From: Alphaproteobacteria bacterium | Lineage (GTDB): Bacteria > Pseudomonadota > Alphaproteobacteria > Micavibrionales > Micavibrionaceae | Length of the DNA: 64,000 nt | Reading direction: 5' to 3' | NCBI GenBank assembly: GCA_021775955.1 | Contig: JAJFGU010000024.1 | Location: forward strand, 142,621-206,620 | Part shown: piece after piece, positions 43,986-53,080 of the stretch | How positions within the stretch are numbered: position 1 is the stretch's first letter | Layout: every line of letters starts with the position of its first letter | Program-made: the position numbers and the translations under genes | The notes under the pieces: model-generated | Told to the model about the DNA's origin: nothing | The model's input: only the letters and a program-made list of their open reading frames with translations | The model's database searches: none

Positions 43986-45583
43986 GCAAAGCAGACAACA
44001 ACGCGATTGCGGATGCCGAAAAAGTCATTGAACGATTTGGCGGCATAAGGCCGATGGCCAGCAAGATGGCTGTGCCGGTAACAACGGTGCAGGGCTGGAA
44101 AAAGCGCAATGTCATTCCGGGAACGCGCCTGGACGATCTTTTGAAGGCGGCGAAAAGCCATGATGTTGAAATTGAGGATCTGGTGCAAAGAGCCGAGATC
44201 GCCAATGAAAACGAAAAGAAGGAGCCAAAGAGCCCGCAAACACAAACCCGTATCGTGCCTGAGGTTAGGGCCACTGCATCCTCTTACAGAGCCGCGGAAG
44301 AAAAGAGTGCTAAAAAGAGTGACAAAAAAGGTGGTGGTAGCAAGCCGCCCCATCCTCATGATGCTGATTTTGAAGAGCAACTTCTGGCCGCGGAGAAAAA
44401 GGCCGTGAGCCAGTCTACGTTTATCAATGTCCTGCTGATTGCGATCGCGCTTGGCGCCATTGTTGCCATTATGTGGCCCAAGGTTGAAAAAGTTGCGCAG
44501 ATCGAAATGCAAGTTGAGCAAGTGCAGGAACAGCAATCCCTTATTCGCAATGTGCTCCCCGACGGTCTGGAAGAGCGCATGGGCGCGTTGCAGGAACAGG
44601 CCAAAGCGGCGCAGGAAAGCGTTGGTCTGGCCCTGGAGGCAGCGCAGACGATTTCCAATGATGTGCTGGCTGAAGATGCGGGTACCATGGAAGAACGTAT
44701 GATTAGGCTGGAATCCCATGTCGCCGATCTGACAGGCGGCTCGCCGCAAATGGCAGCGCTGATGGGGCACGTTCGGAAGCTGCGCGAGAGCGTGAGTGGT
44801 CAGGAGCAGCTTCTGCAATCGGTTGCCGAGTTAAGCGCTCTGGTTGGCGGGCTGGATGGCGACATGGAAGGACTTGATGCGGCGCTGGATCAGGCGCGTG
44901 GGCAAAGCGAAGCTTTGAACCAAACCTTTGAGAATGTGCCGCAGGAAGATTTAAAAGCTGCGGCGTTATTGCTCGGCCTGTCACAATTCCGCAGCTCTCT
45001 AGGCCGTGACAACCAATCCTTCGAACAGGATCTTGCGCTTTTGATGAAGCTTGCCGGAGAAGAAAATGTGGGGCTAAAAACCTCTTTAGAGCAGCTTGCG
45101 CCCCATGCCAAAGACGGCGTTTTAACCCCGGATGGTTTGTCGGAGGAATTCAGAGGTTTGGCCGGTGATATTGTTGTTGCATCGCTCAAAGGCGAGGATG
45201 TTTCAGTGCAGGAAAAGGCTAAAGCGCGTTTCAATCAGGTTTTTCAGGCTGAACAAGAAGGCGAACCTATCACCGGAACCGATACGGAATCGAGCGTTGC
45301 CCGTGCGCAAAAATATCTCGAGGACGGAAATGTTGAGGCGGCTATGGCGGAGTTGCAGAGCCTTGAGGGGCCGGCCGCCAAAGCGGCGCAGCCCTGGATG
45401 GATGAGGCGCAGATTACTTTGCTGGCGCAGCAGGCCGGACAGTTGATAAATCAAACTATTGATTTTAACATTTATGGTGGCGGGCAACCGGGGCTGAGCG
45501 GCGCAAAGCTGATTCAAAGTGAAGAAACGGGAATCAATATCCTGAAACCCGGATCCTTAAGCAAGCGTAAGTTTGGACAGTAG
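43982..45583 (+). CDS. alphaproteobacterial Mic60 (mitofilin) homologue with N-terminal HTH-like domain
   Basis: 533 residues from the ATG at 43982, with AAGGAGTGGG upstream. Residues about 1-70 look like a Cro/YdaS-type helix-turn-helix (AEKVIERFGGIRPMASKMAV, PVTTVQGWKKRNVIPGTRLD). A polar, Lys/Pro-rich linker follows, then one membrane helix (STFINVLLIAIALGAIVAIM), a long coiled coil (about 165-330), and a helical C-terminal domain with a mitofilin-like end. Alphaproteobacterial Mic60 genes lie in the heme operon between hemD and hemY, exactly as here. Mic60 shapes intracytoplasmic membranes in species that have them. A hairpin (45585-45615) separates it from hemY. Confidence 0.78.
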   Translation: MSKADNNAIADAEKVIERFGGIRPMASKMAVPVTTVQGWKKRNVIPGTRLDDLLKAAKSHDVEIEDLVQRAEIANENEKKEPKSPQTQTRIVPEVRATASSYRAAEEKSAKKSDKKGGGSKPPHPHDADFEEQLLAAEKKAVSQSTFINVLLIAIALGAIVAIMWPKVEKVAQIEMQVEQVQEQQSLIRNVLPDGLEERMGALQEQAKAAQESVGLALEAAQTISNDVLAEDAGTMEERMIRLESHVADLTGGSPQMAALMGHVRKLRESVSGQEQLLQSVAELSALVGGLDGDMEGLDAALDQARGQSEALNQTFENVPQEDLKAAALLLGLSQFRSSLGRDNQSFEQDLALLMKLAGEENVGLKTSLEQLAPHAKDGVLTPDGLSEEFRGLAGDIVVASLKGEDVSVQEKAKARFNQVFQAEQEGEPITGTDTESSVARAQKYLEDGNVEAAMAELQSLEGPAAKAAQPWMDEAQITLLAQQAGQLINQTIDFNIYGGGQPGLSGAKLIQSEETGINILKPGSLSKRKFGQ

Positions 45584-45626
45584 AATAAGTCAGGAATTTA
45601 ACCAGCCTGGCTTATGAGAGGAAAAC

Positions 45627-47003
45627 ATGATCAGGGCCTTTGTGTTTATGCTCAAAGTGGCGCTGCTGATCGCGGCGACGATCTGGGTGGCCGATCGTCC
45701 GGGAACGGTCTCGATTGAATGGATGGGCAAAAGCGAGACATATCATCTGGGTGTGGTTTTGCTTGTTCTTATTTATACGATGCTGTTGGCGAACCTGATA
45801 TTCCTCCTTCTGAAAAGCATTGGCGATTTCCCCGCTGATTTTAGAGATTACCGCAAGCGTGTCAGGCGCGACAAAGGCTACCGCGCTTTGACGCTGGGCT
45901 TAACGGCAGTGGCGGCGGGCGATGCCAGGGAAGCGGGGCAGCAGGCGCAAAAAGCCGTAAAATTTTTGCCCGATGATACCGGGCTACCCTTGTTATTAAA
46001 GGCACAATCCGAGCGCCTTGATGGCCGTGAGGATGATGCACGGTTGACCTTCGCCGCTTTGCTGGAAGATAAGGATGCCGCCTTTTTGGGTGTACGCGGC
46101 CTATTGCAGGCGGCGCTGGATATGGAGAATTATTCCAAAGCGCTCGAGCTTGGCCATGAGGCCTTAAAGCTGCACCCCAAGCAGCCGTGGATATTAAAGG
46201 TGGTCTATGATCTTGAGATCAAAACGCGTGATTGGGAGCGGGCGCGGGAGATTTTAAAACGTGCGGAAAAGGCGGGAGCGATTGACAGTGATAAAGCTTG
46301 TAGCGACCGCGTGGCGATGTTGCTGGCCGAAGGCGATAGAAATCTTCAAGATGACAAACGCCAGAATGCGTTTGATAAATTTAAAAAAGCCAATGGTATA
46401 GACGGTGCTTTTGTTCCAGCAGCGGCGCGGCTGGCACGGCTGTACATTCAAAAAGGCCACCGTAGGAAAGCCGTCTCTACAATAGAAAAAGCATGGAAAG
46501 CAGGCCCACATCCGGAGCTGGTGCCGCTTTGGATACTCGCGGCGCCGAAAAGCAAAAACAAGCACGGCGATTCCAAAAGCAGGATCAAATGGCTGGAGCA
46601 TTTACGGGATTTGAATCCAAAAAGTGCCGAGGCGCGGATCGCGCTGGCGCGTGAGGCGATGGATGACGAGTTATGGGGCGAGGCGCGGGCACATCTTAGT
46701 ACAGCGGAAGAATTGGAGCCGTCAAAGCGTGTCTATTTGATGATGGCGGAATTGGAGGAGCATTTAAGTGGCGATGAGGAAGCTCCTCTGGTATGGCTTG
46801 ATAAAGCCGATGATGCGCCGCCGGAGAGGCAATGGGTCTGCAGCGAGACGGGCCGCGTCTATCCGGTCTGGGCGCCGGTGGCTGATCCGCATGGCAGTTT
46901 TAATACGATTGAATGGACCCACCCGGAAGAAGGCAGCGCGGCTTCCCTCATGTTATCCGACGGCACGACCGGCGGGGTGTTTTTGGAATCACCTAAATCC
47001 TGA
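45627..47003 (+). CDS. hemY: HemY-like membrane protein with TPR repeats
   Basis: 458 residues. Two N-terminal membrane helices (VFMLKVALLIAATIWVA and YHLGVVLLVLIYTMLLANLI) with VADRPGTVSIEW between them are the HemY_N domain. TPR-like helices fill the rest (KALELGHEALKLHPKQPWIL, RLYIQKGHRRKAVSTIEKAW). The C-terminus has QWVCSETGRVYPVWAPV. This proteobacterial HemY is not the protoporphyrinogen oxidase of Gram-positives; its exact part in heme synthesis is unsettled. Ribosome site GAGAGG. Ends with an 11-base convergent overlap with the rhomboid gene. Confidence 0.9.
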   Translation: MIRAFVFMLKVALLIAATIWVADRPGTVSIEWMGKSETYHLGVVLLVLIYTMLLANLIFLLLKSIGDFPADFRDYRKRVRRDKGYRALTLGLTAVAAGDAREAGQQAQKAVKFLPDDTGLPLLLKAQSERLDGREDDARLTFAALLEDKDAAFLGVRGLLQAALDMENYSKALELGHEALKLHPKQPWILKVVYDLEIKTRDWERAREILKRAEKAGAIDSDKACSDRVAMLLAEGDRNLQDDKRQNAFDKFKKANGIDGAFVPAAARLARLYIQKGHRRKAVSTIEKAWKAGPHPELVPLWILAAPKSKNKHGDSKSRIKWLEHLRDLNPKSAEARIALAREAMDDELWGEARAHLSTAEELEPSKRVYLMMAELEEHLSGDEEAPLVWLDKADDAPPERQWVCSETGRVYPVWAPVADPHGSFNTIEWTHPEEGSAASLMLSDGTTGGVFLESPKS

Positions 47004-47766
47004 TAAAACCTTTTCGCATCGCGAAATAAAGTCCGACACCGCCGAGGAATCCACCCAGATGCGCCTGCCACGCCACATCACCGGCCAGCATCCCCATACC
47101 GGAGATGAGCACGACCCACAGGACAATAAGCGGCAACGGCCCGCGCTTTCCCATCGGGCCGAGCATGCCGCGCTCATATAAAATTAGGAAAGTAACGCCG
47201 AACAACCCGCTGATGCTGCCCGAAGCGCCGATCACAGGCTGGGTTAAAAACGGGTTGAGCAAAAGGTAGAACAGCGCGCCGACCAGGCCGCTGACAAAAA
47301 AGAAAATCAGCATGCGCTTTGCGCCGAATGTGGTTTCCATGAACATGCCCATCACCAGCATCATCACGGCGTTAAACACCAGATGCATCCAGCCGCCATG
47401 GATAAAGATATGGGTAAACGGCCCGGCCAGCGCAAACCAGCTCCACTCCTCGGCTCCGGTGTAATAGGCAGGAACAAAGCCGAGGATATAAAAAATCTCC
47501 AGTCGGTCCCCGGCATCCAGCAGCAGATAAAGCGGCAGGTGAACAGCCAGGAACAGCGCAATCAATACGCGGGTCAAAAATGGAATTTTTTCGGTGTTAA
47601 AAAACGGAATGCTGTTTTCTTTTTTATATTCTTTGCGCCAGGTTTTTTCCTGTTTTTCCTTTTCTTTCCTGGTGCGATCGCGCTCGGCCAGAGTCGGCAT
47701 GCGGACGACATTGTCATCCTCATCCTTATCGTGCCCGTTTCCCGATCCGTTGGTTTTCTTGCCCAT
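46993..47766 (-). CDS. rhomboid family intramembrane serine protease
   Basis: 257 residues from the ATG at 47766. A charged cytoplasmic N-terminus (about 1-65, many Lys/Glu) precedes six or seven hydrophobic segments. The catalytic Ser is in PVIGASGSISGLFG and the His in VAWQAHLGGFLGG; HGGWMHLVFNAVMM is the conserved second-helix motif. Cleaves transmembrane substrates within the membrane; the substrate is unknown. Confidence 0.92.
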   Translation of the reverse strand: MGKKTNGSGNGHDKDEDDNVVRMPTLAERDRTRKEKEKQEKTWRKEYKKENSIPFFNTEKIPFLTRVLIALFLAVHLPLYLLLDAGDRLEIFYILGFVPAYYTGAEEWSWFALAGPFTHIFIHGGWMHLVFNAVMMLVMGMFMETTFGAKRMLIFFFVSGLVGALFYLLLNPFLTQPVIGASGSISGLFGVTFLILYERGMLGPMGKRGPLPLIVLWVVLISGMGMLAGDVAWQAHLGGFLGGVGLYFAMRKGFIRI

Positions 47767-47825
47767 GAAGTGAGCATAACAAAAAATCGCCGGATGCTCT
47801 AAGACTAACTGCATTGTCACCCCGG

Positions 47826-47945
47826 CGGTCTGCCGTCAGGCAGACTTTTAGATAGCGGGGGGTGTAAAGACAGCCCGCAAGCGGGCTGACATATGGATCC
47901 CGTTCGTGCGAACGCCGCGAAAGCGGCGTGCCAACGGGATGACGA
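47826..47945. repeat. cluster of palindromic hairpin repeats
   Basis: Four hairpins in 120 bases: AGTCTGCC/GGCAGAC-like arms at 47828-47845; CAGCCCGC-AA-GCGGGCTG (47871-47888); ATCCCGTT (47897-47904) with AACGGGAT (47933-47940); and CGCCGC-GAAA-GCGGCG nested inside it. The composition (GTCACCCCGGCG ... GGATCCCGTTCG ... AACGGGATGACG) is typical of REP-like interspersed elements. Confidence 0.75.
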
Positions 47946-47969
47946 AGGGTTTTTATGTTTTTTGAGTTG

Positions 47970-48614
47970 CTATCCCAGCGTTGATCGGAAGCCGATATCG
48001 GCGTTCTTTTCCTGGTCGTATTTATATGTGACCGTTTCATCGCCTTTGGGCGCCATGAAGCTTGGTGGCATCACTTTCGTGATCATTTTGCCAGCCTGGG
48101 CCAGCAACGCTGTCGTCGAAACTTTTGCCTGATTGATCTGTTTTGTTAATTGTGTCAATACCTCGCCGAAAGCTTCGGCAGCGATTTCCGAGCCCATAAT
48201 GACCATCTCGACAATTTTACCAAGTGCTGGAATTTTACCGTCAACCACTTCACCAAAAGCAGAGGCCATCAGCTTCATTTTCTGGCCGCCGGAGCCGCCT
48301 TTGCCGCTGGATGATTTGCCTTCTTCTTCGCCTTCTTCCTCGTCTGATTTATTGTCATTAATGACTTCGATCTCGACATAGGTAGGCATTTGCAGACTGA
48401 CAGGATAGTTTTTAAGTTTTTGGGGCTCCAGGTCTTTTCCGCTCAGACCCGGTTTGATTTCCAAACGGATTTTTTCAGGTACGCGCCAGTCCAGAACCAC
48501 ACAATGGCTCTTGAACTCGCCCGTCTGAGCACAGGGAAGCACAATTCTCTTGCCCGGATAAAATGGTTCTTTAACCCCGGCATCATCTAAAAATTGTTGT
48601 ACGTTCACCTGCAT
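47970..48614 (-). CDS. hypothetical protein with two segments joined by an acidic/Gly-Ser linker
   Basis: 214 residues; start supported by AGGAGTG upstream. The first part (about 1-85) is beta-like (GKRIVLPCAQTGEFKSHCVV, YVEIEVINDNKS). A low-complexity linker follows (DEEEGEEEGKSSSGKGGSGG). The last part is helical and hydrophobic (VEMVIMGSEIAAEAFGEVLT, ALLAQAGKMITKVMPPSF). No signal peptide and no recognised family. Between a repeat cluster and a divergent gene for a secreted basic protein. Confidence 0.6.
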   Translation of the reverse strand: MQVNVQQFLDDAGVKEPFYPGKRIVLPCAQTGEFKSHCVVLDWRVPEKIRLEIKPGLSGKDLEPQKLKNYPVSLQMPTYVEIEVINDNKSDEEEGEEEGKSSSGKGGSGGQKMKLMASAFGEVVDGKIPALGKIVEMVIMGSEIAAEAFGEVLTQLTKQINQAKVSTTALLAQAGKMITKVMPPSFMAPKGDETVTYKYDQEKNADIGFRSTLG

Positions 48615-48801
48615 TACACACTCCTTTTATATTACAAACCGTTTATCCGGTTTTTTACGGAAATCGATTTAATAATGCACGGAATTCATTAAGAAATTGT
48701 TAATATTCTGGAAAGACTTGCTGGTTGCGGTTTTTGAGTTGGGGGTAGATGTTCTGTTACAATAAAAGGCGATGGGTAGATTCGTACGGAAAAACAGAAA
48801 A

Positions 48802-49395
48802 ATGAAGCGTTTTCTAATGTTTATGGTGGTTTTAGGCGTTTTGGCGGCGCCGCTGGCCTATGCGCAATCGAGCATTTTTGTCGATGCCAATAAGAAAAAA
48901 AAGGATTCGGCTGCTGCACAGGAAAAAAGTGGCGGCAAATCGAGCGTTTTTATCCGGCCGGGGGCTTCAAAATCAGAGAAAAAGCCGTTTTTTTTCAAGA
49001 AATCCTTCCGCAGTAACCCCAGAGCCAATGCCTATAACAATATCAGTCGTAAAAGAGAGCATCTGGCTATGCCCAATATGGATATGCGAGGAGACAAAAC
49101 TCCAACGATTGAAGAGCTTTTGACTATGGTCAAGGCCAATCGCCAGGGTGATTTTGAAATTATGCAAAAACAATCGGCGCTGACGCTGGCGAGGCTGGAG
49201 GAAAGCCGGGCCCTGCGCGAAATACGTGCGCGCGAAAGGGAGGACGCCAAAAGGATTGCGCGGCGCAAATCAAAACTGCACGCGGCGCAAAGGTCTTCCG
49301 CAAAGAGCGGTGGCAAGAAAAAAAGGCAGGTTTTTGTCAGGAAAAGGAACACCAATCCTGAAAAGCCACCCCGTGTCTTTAACACTTACGACTAA
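48802..49395 (+). CDS. hypothetical secreted, very basic protein
   Basis: 197 residues from the ATG at 48802, which opens a signal peptide (MKRFLMFMVVLGVLAAPLAY, cleaved near AYAQ); the in-frame ATG at 48772 would add 10 residues and has its own AAAGG. The mature part is extremely Lys/Arg/Ser-rich with two SSxFVDA/SSVFIRPG-like segments and a helical, charged middle (LARLEESRALREIRARERED). No family recognised. A basic exported protein could bind polysaccharide or nucleic acid (inference), and it precedes an exopolysaccharide cluster. Confidence 0.6.
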   Translation: MKRFLMFMVVLGVLAAPLAYAQSSIFVDANKKKKDSAAAQEKSGGKSSVFIRPGASKSEKKPFFFKKSFRSNPRANAYNNISRKREHLAMPNMDMRGDKTPTIEELLTMVKANRQGDFEIMQKQSALTLARLEESRALREIRAREREDAKRIARRKSKLHAAQRSSAKSGGKKKRQVFVRKRNTNPEKPPRVFNTYD

Positions 49396-49424
49396 CTTTG
49401 ATTATAGGTATTCCAATTATATTT

Positions 49425-49520
49425 TCGTCATGCCGGACTTGATCCGGCATTTGTGCCGATATAAAATCCACCGCCACAAACCCCGGATATTGCTTCGCTC
49501 TTCCGGGGTGACAGAGTTGT
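49425..49520. repeat. interspersed palindromic repeat
   Basis: ATGCCGGA-CTTGA-TCCGGCAT (49430-49450) forms a perfect hairpin, and CCCCGGAT ... CTTCCGGGGTGACAG follows. CGTCATGCCGGACTTGATCC is a frequent intergenic sequence in alphaproteobacteria. Confidence 0.75.
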
Positions 49521-49597
49521 TAATAGTAGAAAATAAAAGCACAAGACAGCCATTTTATGGTTATTCTTTGGCGGTCATTGTGCTATGAATCACCCCC

Positions 49598-50866
49598 ATG
49601 CACAGCGTATCTACAAGATATCCAGGTTTTATCCCGGGTTTCATCCATATGGATGTCTGGGCTACCCGGCTGCTGTGTTTTCTGGCCGGGCTTGGCGTTT
49701 ATGCGCTGTGGGGCTCACCGACGCCGGATAACCCTGGTTTGCCGGAAATTGTAATCGGTCTTCTTTTTGTTATGGCTGTCGGTTTTGCGGGAGCAAAGCA
49801 GGCTCTTATTCCATCATTGGCGGGCAAAGAAGCGCTGTGGCAAAGTGGCGGCAAGCTGCTTTTGATCTATGGTCTGACCATGCCTTTGCTGTTGGCGGGG
49901 CTTCGTGGCCATGATCCGTTATGGGTGATCCGTGATTTGCTGCCATTCCTGTTTTTTCTTTTGCCGGTTTTTCTTGCGCGTAACTTTGAGCAAAGGTCGG
50001 GTTATGCCCCTCATCTTCTTGCCGGCATCATAGCTTTGGGTTGTGTTTTTGCACTTCGCTCTCTGGTGCATCTTTATCCTTTTAATATTTTGAACCTTGT
50101 TTTTTTTGTTTCGTCAGAAGAGCTGTTTTATTTTGCCAATGCGCCGACGGTTTTGTTTAGCGCTCTTATTTTTCTCGGGCTGGCGGGTAGAGAATTGATC
50201 AAGGCAGGTGGGGTGAAACAGCTGGCCGGTGCCGCCGGGTTGTTTGTGCTCTCGCTGCTGCCCTTGCTTGCTATGACATTGTCAGTGCAGCGCGCAACAT
50301 TGGGTGCGGTTTTACTTTATGTTTTTCTTTTGACCTTTTTGGCTCTATGGAAGAAACCGGGCAGAGCATTGCGGCTTGTTATTCTCGGTCTTGTTATTAT
50401 CTGGGCCGGGCTTCCGGTTATCGCCGAAATGTGGGGTGTGTTGTCACAAAAAACCTCGCTGGTGGGTTTGAATATGCGGGCGCAGGAAGCAGCAGCGGTG
50501 TGGGACGCTGTTTCCCAAGACCCTGCAACAATGCTTTTTGGTCTGGGTTGGGGCGGGAGCTTTCATTCTCCTGCTGTGGGCGGACTATCAGTTAATTTTA
50601 CCCATTCTCTGGTGACCTCCATGTTGCTAAAGACTGGGCTGGCCGGTTTGTTTCTGGCCTTTGTCTATCTGGTCGGTCTTTTGAATCTGCTTTCGCGTCT
50701 TTTGTTTAAGCATCCTGTGTTGGCCCTGGCTTTGGCCGCGCCGGTTTTAATTGATATCTTTCTTTATGCGAGTTTTAAATCTCTAGATTTTGGGTTAATC
50801 TTGCTGCTGATTCCAGCATATCAGCAGTATTTAGCGAATGAGTTTGGGCCCCAGGGACATGCGTAG
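49598..50866 (+). CDS. polysaccharide polymerase/O-antigen ligase-like membrane protein
   Basis: 422 residues (372 nt later start at 49649 is also possible for the first ATG after a 17-residue polar lead). About ten hydrophobic segments; the Wzy-type periplasmic loop lies near PATMLFGLGWGGSFHSPAVG, with a preceding LSVQRATLGAVLLYVFLLTF helix. Overall weak sequence identity is normal for Wzy. It polymerises or ligates repeat units at the periplasmic side. First gene of an exopolysaccharide cluster; the stop overlaps the next start by 8 bases. Confidence 0.7.
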   Translation: MHSVSTRYPGFIPGFIHMDVWATRLLCFLAGLGVYALWGSPTPDNPGLPEIVIGLLFVMAVGFAGAKQALIPSLAGKEALWQSGGKLLLIYGLTMPLLLAGLRGHDPLWVIRDLLPFLFFLLPVFLARNFEQRSGYAPHLLAGIIALGCVFALRSLVHLYPFNILNLVFFVSSEELFYFANAPTVLFSALIFLGLAGRELIKAGGVKQLAGAAGLFVLSLLPLLAMTLSVQRATLGAVLLYVFLLTFLALWKKPGRALRLVILGLVIIWAGLPVIAEMWGVLSQKTSLVGLNMRAQEAAAVWDAVSQDPATMLFGLGWGGSFHSPAVGGLSVNFTHSLVTSMLLKTGLAGLFLAFVYLVGLLNLLSRLLFKHPVLALALAAPVLIDIFLYASFKSLDFGLILLLIPAYQQYLANEFGPQGHA

Positions 50867-52112
50867 ACCGTCAGTCTTATTTTTAAATCGTGTTTATCCG
50901 CCAGGGCGCGGCGCCACTGGGCGTGTGCTGCGTGATCTGGCACGCGCTTTTGCAAAGGAAGGCTGGCATGTCACCATCATCACCACGGGACCAAAGCGGG
51001 GCAAGGAGCGTGACGGCTCGATCCGCGTTATCCGTCTTAAAGGCTCCGAAAAGCCGGGTGGTTTGCTTGGCTATAGTTGGGTATGGATGAAGATTATGTT
51101 TGCCGCCTTGCGCCTTTCAAAAAAGCATCTGGTTGTGACAATGACTGATCCGCCGATGCTGGTTCTGGTCGGTAATGTCGTCGCAAAATTCAAAGGGAGC
51201 CGCCATATTCACTGGTGTCAGGATTTATACCCGGATGTGCTCCCGGCGCTGGGCTTTAAATTGCCGGGATTTGTTTTGAGTTTTTTCAAATCTGTATCCC
51301 GCAGGGCAATAAAATCATGTGACAAGGTCATCGTTATCGGCCGCTGTATGGCAAGGCATCTGACTTATGATGATGTCGATCCCAAGCGCATTACTATGAT
51401 TCCCAACTGGCCGGATTTTGAGCTGGTGCGCCCGGCCAATGCCAATAAGAAACGTGACGATAAAGCTGTTAACGGCGCTTCGCACGCTGACGAGGTGATA
51501 CAAAATGCCAGGCCCTATAAGGATTTATTAAAGAGCGGCCTTAAGTTCAAGGTTTTGTATGCCGGCAATATCGGTAAGGCCCATCCGATTGATACCATTC
51601 TCGATGCCGCTGAAACGTTGAATGCCGAGCATCCGGAAATTGAGTTCGTTTTTGTCGGCGACGGCAAGCGTTTTGACATTCTGTCTGAAGAACGTACCAG
51701 GCGCGGGTTGGAAAATATTCGTCTTCTGCCCTATCAGCCGGCCAGTCGCCTGCGTGAAACGATGGAAAGCGGTGATGTGCATTTAATCTCGATGAAGGAA
51801 GAGGCCGCAGGCTACCTTGTGCCGTCCAAGCTGTATTCTGCACTGGCAGTGAATCGCCCTTGTGTATTTGTCGGGCCGGAGCAATCGGAAGCGGCCAAGG
51901 TCATACACGATTTCGGTGCCGGGACGATTGTGCCGCAAGGGCGGGCGGATGAGTTGGCCAAGGCCATTGTTAAATACCGCATGAGCGGCGAAGACTGGTT
52001 TGCGGCGCAAAGCGGCTCAGCTAGCGCCGGAGAGGTTTTTGTACCCAAAGACTCGATTGAGGCCTGGATGAAGCGGGCCTGGGATGTGGTTGAACAGGAT
52101 TTAGGAACGTAA
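50859..52112 (+). CDS. glycosyltransferase family 4 (WbuB-like)
   Basis: 417 residues from the ATG at 50859, translationally coupled to the polymerase-like gene. GT-B fold: N-terminal LFLNRVYPPGRGATGRVLRD and HWCQDLYPDVLPALGF; C-terminal FKVLYAGNIGKAHPIDTILD, EFVFVGDGKRFDIL, and LVPSKLYSALAVNRPCVFVG, the donor-binding EX7E-type region. WbuB-like enzymes add an amino sugar (often N-acetyl-fucosamine) to a lipid-linked precursor, but the sugar cannot be read from sequence. Cytoplasmic side of the membrane. Confidence 0.85.
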   Translation: MRRPSVLFLNRVYPPGRGATGRVLRDLARAFAKEGWHVTIITTGPKRGKERDGSIRVIRLKGSEKPGGLLGYSWVWMKIMFAALRLSKKHLVVTMTDPPMLVLVGNVVAKFKGSRHIHWCQDLYPDVLPALGFKLPGFVLSFFKSVSRRAIKSCDKVIVIGRCMARHLTYDDVDPKRITMIPNWPDFELVRPANANKKRDDKAVNGASHADEVIQNARPYKDLLKSGLKFKVLYAGNIGKAHPIDTILDAAETLNAEHPEIEFVFVGDGKRFDILSEERTRRGLENIRLLPYQPASRLRETMESGDVHLISMKEEAAGYLVPSKLYSALAVNRPCVFVGPEQSEAAKVIHDFGAGTIVPQGRADELAKAIVKYRMSGEDWFAAQSGSASAGEVFVPKDSIEAWMKRAWDVVEQDLGT

Positions 52113-52126
52113 AGGGAGTTAAGGCT

Positions 52127-53071
52127 ATGAGCATAGAAGAAAAAACACTGGTTGATGTATTGCGCGATATCTGGCGGGCGAAGGTTTATGTCGCTGTGCT
52201 GGGCGCTGCCGGTCTGGTTCTGGCTGGTTTATGGATGGTGGCTTCAACGCCGTATTACCGTGCCAACATGATTATATCCCCGGCCAGCCCGATGAACGGG
52301 GCCGAAGTGTCTTCTTTGCTGGCCAATGACAACCTCTTTGCCCTGCGCTATCTGGTGCAGCGGGTCGGGGTTGCCAATTCCTCTGATTTCCTGCGCTTTG
52401 AAAGCATTTATAACGGCCCGTCTGTGGCGGCTGTGCTGCTGAAGGATCCGAATATTGAAAAAGGCCTGAATATGGATCGGGCTTTTGTGTTTTCACGGAG
52501 ACAGAGCGAATGGAGACCAGAATTGCTGGCTGAGTATGTCACGGATAATGTGGCTTTGGAGCCGGTGGGCAATACCAGCCTGCGGCGGCTGGTTTACCAC
52601 CATCCCAACCGCAAATTCGCCACGTATTTTCTGGGACGGCTGCATGGAATTAGTGATGCGCTGATCCGCAAGACCATCCGCGAAGAAACGGAAGGCCGGA
52701 TAACTTATCTCAAGGGCTCGGTTCAAAAGACCTCCAACCCCGAGCACAGGCGGGCTTTGACCAGCTTATTGCTCGAGCAGGAGCGCTTGCGCATGCTGGT
52801 GTCAATTGACCAGCCTTATGCCGCGGCCGTGGTAGAGCCGCCCTCGGGCCGGGTGAAACCGTCCTGGCCGGACCCGTATTTTCTGTTCTCTGTCTTCGCC
52901 TTTGCCGGGGCTGTGGCCGGATTTGTTGTCTTTAGCATCCGGGAAGAGCTCACCAAGAGCAAACGCATCAAGGCGGCTGTCTCGACCAGGCGGCGCAGCT
53001 GGATCAAGTCGGGGCGGGCGGGCAGCAATGAAAATGTTATCATTTCCTCTTCCTCGCATGCGGCGGAGTAG
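52127..53071 (+). CDS. Wzz-type polysaccharide chain-length/co-polymerase protein
   Basis: 314 residues. Two membrane helices (about 20-37 VYVAVLGAAGLVLAGLWM, and about 250-270 FLFSVFAFAGAVAGFVVFSI) flank a periplasmic domain with coiled-coil potential; the Pro-rich PPSGRVKPSWPDPYF before the second helix matches the Wzz/PCP signature. No tyrosine kinase domain is attached, only a short basic Ser/Arg tail. It sets chain length for the polymerase. Ribosome site GGGAG. Confidence 0.8.
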   Translation: MSIEEKTLVDVLRDIWRAKVYVAVLGAAGLVLAGLWMVASTPYYRANMIISPASPMNGAEVSSLLANDNLFALRYLVQRVGVANSSDFLRFESIYNGPSVAAVLLKDPNIEKGLNMDRAFVFSRRQSEWRPELLAEYVTDNVALEPVGNTSLRRLVYHHPNRKFATYFLGRLHGISDALIRKTIREETEGRITYLKGSVQKTSNPEHRRALTSLLLEQERLRMLVSIDQPYAAAVVEPPSGRVKPSWPDPYFLFSVFAFAGAVAGFVVFSIREELTKSKRIKAAVSTRRRSWIKSGRAGSNENVIISSSSHAAE

Positions 53072-53080
53072 GACGCGGGT

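Noticed and set aside
45585..45615. Hairpin between mic60 and hemY as a terminator
   Set aside because: ATAAGTCAGG and CCTGGCTTAT pair with one mismatch, but no T-run follows and hemY has its ribosome site directly after, so read-through is more likely.
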